Origin: JAGPIS01 sp964635545
GTDB taxonomy: Bacteria; Bacteroidota; Bacteroidia; Bacteroidales; Marinilabiliaceae
Direction: 5' to 3'
Length of the DNA: 30,332 nt
Assembly (NCBI GenBank): GCA_964635545.1
Contig: CAZWOA010000037.1
Coordinates: 1 to 30,332 of the forward strand
Shown: positions 23,297 to 30,332 of the stretch, in pieces
Layout: each line of letters opens with the position of its first letter
How positions within the stretch are numbered: position 1 is the stretch's first letter
Made by a program: the position numbers and the translations under genes
The notes under the pieces: model-generated
The model's database searches: none
Told to the model about the DNA's origin: nothing
What the model saw: the letters and a program-made list of their open reading frames with translations, nothing else

Positions 23297-25269
23297 ATGG
23301 CAACACTAAGATTTCAAGCTCTAACCGACCTTTTGAAAAAACTACCCAAAGAGGTAGAGCTTCCCAATAAGCGAGTAACCGAATACTTCAACGAGATGGT
23401 TTTTTCCGACGAAGTGATGGTACATTACCTCTCCCGCGATATTTACAAACTCGTGAAGGAGGCTATTCAAAAGGGCGAACCCATTGACCGCAAGGCAGCT
23501 GATGGTGTTGCAGCAGGCATGAAAGCCTGGGCAGTATCGAAGGGTGCCACTCACTACACTCATTGGTTTCAGCCACTTACCGAGAGTACTGCCGAGAAGC
23601 ATGACGGCTTTATCGATTATTCGGCCGATGGAACACTGGTTGAAGATTTCCCTGGCAAACTACTTGTTCAGCAGGAGCCCGATGCTTCATCTTTCCCCAA
23701 CGGCGGTATCCGTCAAACGTTTGAGGCGCGTGGCTATACCGCTTGGGATGTATCGTCACCGGCATTTATTGTAGGAAAGACGCTTTGTATCCCCACCATA
23801 TTTGTATCGTTCACCGGCGATGCCCTCGATTATAAAACACCACTGCTAAAGGCTCTCTACGCTGTAGATAAAGCGGCTGTGGATGTGTGCCAATATTTCG
23901 ATAAAAATGTAACTAAGGTAACTGCCTTCCTGGGATGGGAGCAGGAGTTTTTCCTTGTTGATGAGGGTCTTTACATGGCTCGTCCCGACTTGGTGCTCAC
24001 CGGCCGCACCCTTATGGGACACTCATCGGCCAAAGACCAACAGCTTGAGGACCACTACTTCGGTTCGATACCCGAGAGGGTTACTGCCTATCTGGTAGAG
24101 CTTGAGTATGAGTGTCATAGACTTGGAATACCTGTAAAAACCCGCCATAACGAGGTGGCTCCCAACCAGTTTGAGTTAGCTCCTATATATGGTGAAGCCA
24201 ACCTTGCCAACGACCACAACCAACTTGTGATGGATATTATGAAACGTGTGGCCCGTCATCATGAGTTTATGGTGCTGCTGCACGAAAAACCATTTGCCGG
24301 AGTGAACGGCTCGGGCAAGCACAACAACTGGTCGTTAGGCACCGATACCGGAGTTAACCTATTATCACCGGGCAAAAACCCTAAAAGCAACATGCTATTC
24401 CTCACTTTCTTGGTGTGTAGCATGAGGGCGGTGTTTAAAAATCAGGATTTGCTTCGTTCGGTAATTCTCAATGCGTCCAACTCACACCGTTTGGGTGGTC
24501 ATGAGGCACCGCCGGCCATTATGTCGGTATTCCTTGGCACTCAGCTTAGTGAGGTGCTCGACAGTATTGTAGAGAAGGTGTCGGATGTGAAGATGACTCC
24601 CGAGGAGAAGACAAATCTAAAACTTGGCATCGGGCGTATTCCTGAGATTTTGCTCGATAATACCGACCGTAACCGCACATCACCATTCGCATTCACCGGC
24701 AATAGGTTTGAATTCAGAGCTGTAGGATCATCAGCCAACTGTGCCGGGGCGCTCACAATATTGAATGCCATCGTGGCCGACCAGTTGCGTGAATTTAAGC
24801 GTGAAGTGGATGCCCTTATCGAGAAGGATGTAAAGAAGGATGAGGCGATTTTCCAAATCATCAGAAAATATATAATCGAGTCTAAACCAATCCATTTCGA
24901 TGGTGATGGCTATTCTGAGGCGTGGCGCCAAGAGGCTGNNNNNNNNNNNNNNNNNNNNNNNNNNNNNNNNNNNNNNNNNNNNNNNNNNNNNNNNNNNNNN
25001 NNNNNNNNNNNNNNNNNNNNNNNNNNNNNNNNNNNNNNCGCGAAATATCGGAACATGTATCGGAAATTAAGCAGAAGGTGCACGACATGATTGAAGCGCG
25101 CAAGGTGTGCAACAAAATTGAGGACGAGCCCGAAAAGGCATTCGCATATGATGCACAAGTGCGACCTTACCTTAACGACATCCGTTATCATGTTGATAAA
25201 CTGGAACTTACCATTGATAATGAGATGTGGCCTCTGCCTAAATACAGAGAACTACTCTTCTTCCGTTAA
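23297..25269 (+). CDS. glnN: Type III glutamine synthetase (GlnN), interrupted by an assembly gap
   Basis: Cytoplasmic enzyme making glutamine from glutamate, ammonia and ATP. The sequence before the gap gives 547 residues with type III hallmarks: ATHYTHWFQPLT (84-95), GWEQEFFLVD (213-222), HNEVAPNQFELAP (284-296) and KPFAGVNGSGKHNNWS (331-346). After the gap, 76 residues (REISEHVSEIKQKVH to LPKYRELLFFR) reach the stop at 25267-25269 in a different frame, because the N run is a placeholder. The family is normally about 730 residues, so roughly 105 residues (about 300 bases) are missing, with a true length of 3n+2 if the gene is intact. The ATG at 23297 gives the standard MATLRFQAL start. A promoter element upstream and a strong terminator downstream make it monocistronic. 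Confidence 0.95.
24939..25038. other. Assembly gap (100 N) inside glnN
   Basis: Exactly 100 N, a placeholder. Frames on either side disagree at this length, and comparison with the usual length of type III glutamine synthetases predicts about 300 missing bases. Confidence 0.97.
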
Positions 25270-25294
25270 AATCTTAACTAAACCTTTATAATAG

Positions 25295-25335
25295 AAGGCG
25301 TTGGGATATATTTCCCCAGCGCTTTTTTCTTTTTA
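25295..25335 (+). terminator. Intrinsic terminator of glnN
   Basis: GCGTTGGG (25298-25305) pairs with CCCAGCGC (25315-25322) with one G-U pair around a 9-base AT-rich loop. The stem extends outward by AAG/CTT and is followed by TTTTTT-C-TTTTT. It lies 28 bases past the glnN stop. Confidence 0.88.
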
Positions 25336-25459
25336 TAAAGGTATTATAAAACTCCAATCATGCAATTTTTAAACTTTTTATTCGTTTTCATTACTATTGT
25401 ATAGCTTTCTTTACTTATTTTTAGCGGTTGCGATTGATGTAATCTAATTTTATGGAAAG

Positions 25460-27412
25460 ATGAAATTTTCGAAAATATATATACTTTTTCTGATATCCCT
25501 CTACGCACTCATTGTAATGTCGTGTGGTTCAAGCAAATCAACCAAAGCGATTAAAAGCTACGAGATTGGTGAGTACCACAGGGCAGAAGGTTTTTTAAAA
25601 TCGGCATATAACAAGGAGAAAAATAAATACCGCAAAGGTGAATATTCGTTCTATATGGGCGAGAGTTACCGCAATATGAACATGCCCAAAAAGGCGGCAT
25701 CGTCATATAATAAAGCGGCACGGGCCAAGTATAATGACAATCGCACACTTCTTTATATGGCCGAGAGCCTTCGCAAAGCGGGCGACTATGAGAAGGCACG
25801 CGAGATTTACCAACAATATATCGAGTCAACAACTTTCGACCGCCTGGCTGCCAACGGTGTGGCATCGTGCGACATGGCAATGAATAATCCGATAGTAAAA
25901 CCATGGATAGTAGAAAAAGTTAAGGCTTTCAACTCCAAATATTCCGACTATTCAGCTGCTTATGGCGGCACCTCGTTCGACCAGGTATATTTTACCAGCA
26001 TGCGCACCGAGAAGAAGAAAAAGAGGATGAATCGCATCACCGGACAGGGAAATTCATCATTATATATGTCGAAATTGGATGCCAAAGGTGTGTGGAGCAA
26101 GCCCGAGCGACTGGAAGAGCCTGTTACTTCAGCGTTTGATGATGGCACCCCCAATATGAGTTTCGACGGTAAAGTGCTCTATTACACCCGTTGCCCTTAC
26201 GATAACACACAGCCCAATACCGCACAGACGTTTCAAGTACAACGCTCTGGCGGCAAATGGGGTGACCCTGAGCGTATTATGCCAGCCGGCGACTCGCTTA
26301 TGATGGCTCATCCGGCAATTACTCCCGATGGCAATACTCTCTATTTTGTATCGGATAGGCCTGGCGGACAGGGCGGTAAGGATCTTTACAAAACCATGAA
26401 ACTGGACGGTGACTGGAGTGCGCCATTTAATATGGGCAGCACCATTAACACCCCCGGCGATGAGATGTTCCCCTATGTGAGTGCCGATGGTACTCTCTAC
26501 TTCGCCTCCAACGGTCATGTGGGCTTTGGCGGTCTCGATATTTTCAGGGTCGATTATGATGAAAAAGGGCGTGAGGTAATTGTAAACCTCGGAAAGCCCA
26601 TCAATAGCGAGTCCGATGATTTTGGAATCGTTTTTCAGGGTAAACGTGAGGCGGGGCTATTCTCCAGCTCGCGCGGAAGTGCCAAAGGAATCGACAACAT
26701 ATACTCCTTTGAGATGCCACAGGTAACTTTTACTCTTGAAGGAAAAATCAACCTGCCTGCAAAACGTAAAGATGCAGCAGTAACAGTGCGTATAGTGGGC
26801 ACCGACGGCACAAATATGGTGTTGCCGCTCACTCCCGACGGCTCATTTGGCACACCTCTCGAGAAAAATACCGATTATGTGCTTATGGCATCCGGCGCCG
26901 GACTTTACAATGCAAAAGAGAACTTCTCTACATCAATGCTATCTGAAAGTCAGGCTGTTGAGGTGAATATAAGAATGACCTCTTCGGATGAACTTATGAC
27001 ATTTGAGCCAATCTATTTTGCCAAAGGAGGTGTTACACTTTCGGGCGATTATAAGAGTCTTATCGAGCGAGTGGCTGCCTACCTAAAAAATAACAGCTCC
27101 TACAGCATAGATGTTAAGGGACACACATCATCATCAGGCAGAAGCGAGAATGATGTTCAACTGTCGGATAAACGTGCGGCACTTGTGGAGCAGATGCTCA
27201 AGGCGGCAGGCATCAACGAGAGCCAGATATTTGTTGATGCACTTGGTTCGCAGCAGGAGGCAGTTATTGATGATGTGGTTGCTGCCAAATATCCAATTTT
27301 GAGGCAGGGTGACAAAGTTAATTCTTCATTATTGAAGCGTCTGAGACCCAACGACCGCAAAGATGTAGAGCAGCTAAACGACCGTGTAGAGCTTGTTTTG
27401 ATAACCAGATAG
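25460..27412 (+). CDS. TPR-PD40-CRD-OmpA lipoprotein with PorE-like architecture
   Basis: A 650-residue outer-membrane lipoprotein. The signal peptide ends in VMSC with lipidated C22. TPR units occupy about 30-140 (YEIGEYHRAEGFLKSAY; AGDYEKAREIYQQYIES). PD40/WD40-like propeller repeats occupy about 160-415 (PAITPDGNTLYFVSDRPGGQGGKD; YVSADGTLYFASNG). A carboxypeptidase-regulatory-like beta domain covers about 422-507, and an OmpA C-terminal peptidoglycan-binding domain about 515-650. This order is that of PorE, a type IX secretion component in Porphyromonas, but similar proteins exist in Bacteroidota without that system, so the role is open. In the OmpA domain the usual GHTD aspartate is serine (S557), while the partner arginine R572 in LSDKRA is kept. 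It is transcribed separately from glnN, whose terminator lies upstream. Confidence 0.88.
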   Translation: MKFSKIYILFLISLYALIVMSCGSSKSTKAIKSYEIGEYHRAEGFLKSAYNKEKNKYRKGEYSFYMGESYRNMNMPKKAASSYNKAARAKYNDNRTLLYMAESLRKAGDYEKAREIYQQYIESTTFDRLAANGVASCDMAMNNPIVKPWIVEKVKAFNSKYSDYSAAYGGTSFDQVYFTSMRTEKKKKRMNRITGQGNSSLYMSKLDAKGVWSKPERLEEPVTSAFDDGTPNMSFDGKVLYYTRCPYDNTQPNTAQTFQVQRSGGKWGDPERIMPAGDSLMMAHPAITPDGNTLYFVSDRPGGQGGKDLYKTMKLDGDWSAPFNMGSTINTPGDEMFPYVSADGTLYFASNGHVGFGGLDIFRVDYDEKGREVIVNLGKPINSESDDFGIVFQGKREAGLFSSSRGSAKGIDNIYSFEMPQVTFTLEGKINLPAKRKDAAVTVRIVGTDGTNMVLPLTPDGSFGTPLEKNTDYVLMASGAGLYNAKENFSTSMLSESQAVEVNIRMTSSDELMTFEPIYFAKGGVTLSGDYKSLIERVAAYLKNNSSYSIDVKGHTSSSGRSENDVQLSDKRAALVEQMLKAAGINESQIFVDALGSQQEAVIDDVVAAKYPILRQGDKVNSSLLKRLRPNDRKDVEQLNDRVELVLITR

Positions 27413-27502
27413 TAATGATGTGCCTCAAGGGGTTGATGATGCCGAAGAAATTCATTAATTTTATGCCCCGAATAGAAGAGTCATCATTATAAAATAATAT
27501 CA

Positions 27503-28672
27503 GTGAGTTCAGATTCAAGGTACAATCGGCGTGGAGTTTCGGCTTCAAAAGAGGATGTGCACAATGCCATCAAGAATATTGATAAGGGTCTATACCCCAA
27601 AGCATTCTGTAAAATAGTTCCCGATATTTTAGGGGGTGATTCACAGTATTGCAACATTATGCATGCCGATGGTGCAGGCACAAAATCATCACTTGCATAC
27701 ATCTACTGGAAAGAGACCGGCGACATTAGCGTGTGGAAAGGAATTGCACAAGATGCCATTGTTATGAATCTTGACGACCTGCTGTGCGTGGGTGCCACCG
27801 ATAACATCCTCGTATCATCCACCATAGGAAGAAATAAAAATCTGGTTCCCGGCGAGGTAATTTCAGCAATTATCAACAGTACCGACGAACTGCTGGCCGA
27901 ATTGCGCGAGATGGGAATATCGATATTCCCTACCGGTGGCGAAACTGCCGACGTGGGCGATCTTGTTAAGACGATTATTGTTGATAGCACCGTTACTTGC
28001 CGCATGAAACGTAGTGATGTGATTTCCAACGACACCATTCGCCCGGGCGATGTTATTGTGGGTCTTTCATCATCGGGACAAGCAACTTACGAGAAGGAGT
28101 ACAACGGCGGCATGGGCAGCAACGGCCTCACCAGCGCACGCCACGATGTGTTTAGCTCATATCTGAAAAGTAAATATCCCGAGAGTTACGACTCAATGGT
28201 GCCCGATGATTTGGCATACTCAGGCAACTGTAAACTTACCGATAGCGTGGAAGGTTCGCCTCTCGATGCCGGAAAACTTGTGCTATCTCCTACCCGCACC
28301 TATGCGCCAGTAATCAAAAAAATTCTTGATGAGATGCGTGCTGACATTCATGGAATGGTGCACTGCTCGGGTGGCGCACAAACTAAAGTGCTTCATTTTG
28401 TGGATGATATACATGTGATAAAAGATAACATGTTCCCCGTGCCACCACTTTTCAAACTTATTCATGAGCAGTCGGGCACCGAATGGAGCGAGATGTATAA
28501 GGTGTTCAATATGGGTCACCGCATGGAGATATATGTGCAGCCCGAAAAGGCAGCCCGCATTATCGAAATATCAAAATCATTCAATATTGATGCCCAAGTG
28601 GTAGGCCGTTGTGAAGCTTCCACCGGTAAAAAACTTACTATAAAAAGTGAGTTTGGGGTGTTTGAATATTGA
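27503..28672 (+). CDS. purM: Phosphoribosylformylglycinamidine cyclo-ligase (AIR synthase)
   Basis: Cytoplasmic purine-biosynthesis enzyme that closes FGAM to AIR using ATP; 389 residues. The start is GTG at 27503; no in-frame ATG lies upstream, and the product begins SSDSRYNRRGVSASKEDV, the form usual in Bacteroidales. AIR-synthase signatures visible are MHADGAGTKSS (53-63), VMNLDDLLCVGAT, FPTGGETADVGD and, near the C-terminus, FNMGHRMEIYV. It heads a probable operon with prfA (33 bases later) and pyrF. An 8-base inverted repeat, TAATGATG/CATCATTA (27413-27420 and 27482-27489), lies in its upstream region. Confidence 0.95.
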   Translation: MSSDSRYNRRGVSASKEDVHNAIKNIDKGLYPKAFCKIVPDILGGDSQYCNIMHADGAGTKSSLAYIYWKETGDISVWKGIAQDAIVMNLDDLLCVGATDNILVSSTIGRNKNLVPGEVISAIINSTDELLAELREMGISIFPTGGETADVGDLVKTIIVDSTVTCRMKRSDVISNDTIRPGDVIVGLSSSGQATYEKEYNGGMGSNGLTSARHDVFSSYLKSKYPESYDSMVPDDLAYSGNCKLTDSVEGSPLDAGKLVLSPTRTYAPVIKKILDEMRADIHGMVHCSGGAQTKVLHFVDDIHVIKDNMFPVPPLFKLIHEQSGTEWSEMYKVFNMGHRMEIYVQPEKAARIIEISKSFNIDAQVVGRCEASTGKKLTIKSEFGVFEY

Positions 28673-28705
28673 TTATCAGTTAGTTTAAACTTTCTAAAAC
28701 ACTAT

Positions 28706-29794
28706 ATGTCGCAGGGGAAATCCTTAATTGAAAAGTTAGAGTTTTTAAGACTTCGCTTCATCGAGGTTGGTGAGCAGATTACCAATCCGGAAGTGATTGC
28801 CGATAATGCCCGTTTCGTAAAACTGAACAGGGAATATCGTGATTTGGAGAAGATTGTAGAGGTATATAAAAAATATAAGAACAGTCTTGATAATGTGGCT
28901 CTTGCCCGCCAGATGCTGAAGGAAGAGAGCGATGCCGACATCCGCGAGATGGCAAAAATGGAGCTCGATGAGCTTGAAGATGCCATACCTGAGATGGAGG
29001 AAGAGATTAAAATACTGCTACTGCCTGCCGACCCTCAGGACGGGAAAAATGCCGTGCTCGAGATACGTGGCGGCACAGGAGGCGATGAGGCTGCAATATT
29101 TGCAGGCGACCTACTGCGGATGTACACCAAATATGCCGAGAAAAAAGGATGGAGAATGGAAGTTTCGCACTTTTCCGAAGGTACATCGGGCGGCTATAAA
29201 GAGATTGTGGCAACAGTTACAGGCGATGGCGTGTATGGCATTCTCAAATATGAGTCGGGCGTGCATCGTGTGCAACGCGTGCCACAAACCGAGACTCAGG
29301 GACGCATACACACCTCGGCAGCATCGGTGGCAGTACTGCCCGAAGCCGAGGAGTTTGACGTGGTGCTGCGAAACGAAGACATCAGAAAAGATACCTATTG
29401 CTCTTCGGGACCGGGCGGCCAGAGTGTTAACACCACCTATTCGGCCATACGCCTCACCCACATCCCCACTGGTATTGTGGTGACATGCCAGGATCAGAAG
29501 TCGCAGTTGAAAAACCTCGACAAAGCGATGATTGAACTGAGAACCAGGATTTATAATCTTGAGTATCAGAAATATATGGATGATGTGGCATCGAAACGCA
29601 AAACAATGGTATCTACCGGCGACCGCTCGGCCAAGATACGCACCTACAACTATCCGCAAGGAAGGGTTACCGACCACCGCATCAACTTTACGGTTCATAA
29701 CCTGCCGGCAGTGATGGATGGCGAGCTACAGCCAATTATCGACAAGCTGATAATTGAGGAGAATGCCGAACGGATGCGCCAAAGCGAAATGTGA
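28706..29794 (+). CDS. prfA: Peptide chain release factor 1
   Basis: Cytoplasmic release factor of 362 residues that reads UAA/UAG and triggers peptidyl-tRNA hydrolysis. The N-terminal coiled domain spans about 1-105. The codon-recognition tripeptide is PQT (193-195, in RVPQTETQGRIHTS), a PxT form marking RF1 rather than the SPF of RF2. The GGQ catalytic motif is at 237-239 (SSGPGGQSVNTT), and the C-terminal TYNYPQGRVTDHRINF block is present. Full length. It lies between purM and pyrF with short gaps on both sides. Confidence 0.98.
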   Translation: MSQGKSLIEKLEFLRLRFIEVGEQITNPEVIADNARFVKLNREYRDLEKIVEVYKKYKNSLDNVALARQMLKEESDADIREMAKMELDELEDAIPEMEEEIKILLLPADPQDGKNAVLEIRGGTGGDEAAIFAGDLLRMYTKYAEKKGWRMEVSHFSEGTSGGYKEIVATVTGDGVYGILKYESGVHRVQRVPQTETQGRIHTSAASVAVLPEAEEFDVVLRNEDIRKDTYCSSGPGGQSVNTTYSAIRLTHIPTGIVVTCQDQKSQLKNLDKAMIELRTRIYNLEYQKYMDDVASKRKTMVSTGDRSAKIRTYNYPQGRVTDHRINFTVHNLPAVMDGELQPIIDKLIIEENAERMRQSEM

Positions 29795-29832
29795 TTAATA
29801 TTTTATTTATTGATAATTAAAACATTAGAGAT

Positions 29833-30332
29833 ATGACAGCTGCCGAATTGTTTGAACAGATTAGAAAGAAGAAAAGCTTTCTCTGTGTTGGCCTCGATAC
29901 AGATATTAATAAGATACCGAGATTCCTGCTCGATACCACCGACCCTCTTTTTGCGTTCAACAAAAAGATTATCGATGCTACACACCAGGTTACGGTTGCC
30001 TATAAGCCCAACCTTGCTTTCTATGAGAGCCTTGGCGTAAACGGCTGGAACTCACTGGAAAAGACTGTAAATTACATTAAATACAGGTATCCCGAAATTT
30101 TTGTTATTGCTGATGCCAAACGTGGCGATATAGGTAACACATCGTCGATGTATGCGCGTGCTTTTTTCGATAATATGGAGTTTGATGCCGTAACTGTGGC
30201 ACCATATATGGGCGAAGATAGCGTGAAGCCGTTCCTTACATACGTAGATAAATGGGTGGTGCTGCTGGCATTGACATCCAATAAAGGTGCTGCCGATTTT
30301 CAGTTTATGACCGAGAATGGCGAACGACTATT
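29833..30332 (+). CDS. pyrF: Orotidine 5'-phosphate decarboxylase, cut by the window edge
   Basis: The last step of UMP synthesis: decarboxylation of OMP. The ATG at 29833 opens a frame of 166 codons that runs off the window without a stop; the family is usually about 270 residues, so roughly 60% is present. The opening FLCVGLDTDINKIP and the catalytic block DAKRGDIGNTS (D94, K96 and D99) identify the longer pyrF type found in Bacteroidota, mycobacteria and myxobacteria. It begins 38 bases after prfA, completing a purM-prfA-pyrF series. Confidence 0.95.
   Translation, partial: MTAAELFEQIRKKKSFLCVGLDTDINKIPRFLLDTTDPLFAFNKKIIDATHQVTVAYKPNLAFYESLGVNGWNSLEKTVNYIKYRYPEIFVIADAKRGDIGNTSSMYARAFFDNMEFDAVTVAPYMGEDSVKPFLTYVDKWVVLLALTSNKGAADFQFMTENGERL

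Noticed and set aside
29111..29698. Minus-strand frame of 195 codons inside prfA
   Set aside because: Lies wholly antisense to an unmistakable prfA; composition is the mirror of that gene and it has no recognisable domain.

Overview
The window looks like a draft-genome or metagenome scaffold from a member of the Bacteroidota, most likely Bacteroidales. This is inferred from gene content: a type III glutamine synthetase, DUF4270 and DUF4907 proteins, a lipoprotein with a run of acidic residues straight after its lipidated cysteine, many LytS/LytTR-type two-component proteins, TPR-fused sensor kinases, and a Bacteroidota-style promoter (TTTG-N19-TAAATTTG) in place of a sigma-70 type -35/-10. 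Two runs of exactly 100 N (4140-4239 and 24939-25038) are scaffold gaps. Each interrupts a gene, and each hides clearly more than 100 bases.

Layout. 100-1916 (minus): a LytS-like kinase and LytTR regulator pair behind a near-perfect promoter. 2100-3026 (plus): an RluA-family pseudouridine synthase. 3065-3926 (plus): a DUF418 membrane-protein gene broken by a one-base frameshift and apparently missing an internal block. 3940-5651 (minus): a second LytS/LytTR pair, with the first gap inside the regulator. 5781-7119 (minus): a kelch-propeller lipoprotein followed one base later by a DUF4907 protein. A 300-bp divergent intergenic region separates these from 7420-9976 (plus): a DUF4270 lipoprotein overlapping an outer-membrane beta-barrel gene. 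10231-12018 (minus): lepA with a clear terminator. 12200-16944 (minus): two tandem paralogous TPR sensor histidine kinases, both 767 residues from their ATG starts, with no response regulator beside them. 17126-22773 (plus): tamA-tamB, overlapping by one base. 22774-23296: a repeat-rich intergenic region. 23297-25269 (plus): glnN with the second gap, then a strong terminator. 25460-27412 (plus): a TPR-PD40-CRD-OmpA lipoprotein with the domain order of PorE. 27503 to the end (plus): purM-prfA-pyrF, with pyrF cut by the window edge.

Much of the accessory content concerns the envelope: an outer-membrane assembly module (TamAB), a surface or periplasmic lipoprotein cluster (kelch/DUF4907 divergent from DUF4270/barrel), a peptidoglycan-anchoring OmpA-type protein, and four membrane sensor kinases. 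The rest is housekeeping: translation (lepA, prfA, the RNA-modifying enzyme), nitrogen assimilation (glnN) and nucleotide synthesis (purM, pyrF).

I see no CRISPR array, transposase gene, tRNA, rRNA, phage gene or defence system. The least-explained items are the kelch/DUF4907/DUF4270/barrel cluster with spaced direct repeats between its two halves, a two-copy inverted-repeat element whose copies lie in opposite orientation with different interiors, and paired palindromes between the first kinase and the pseudouridine synthase.
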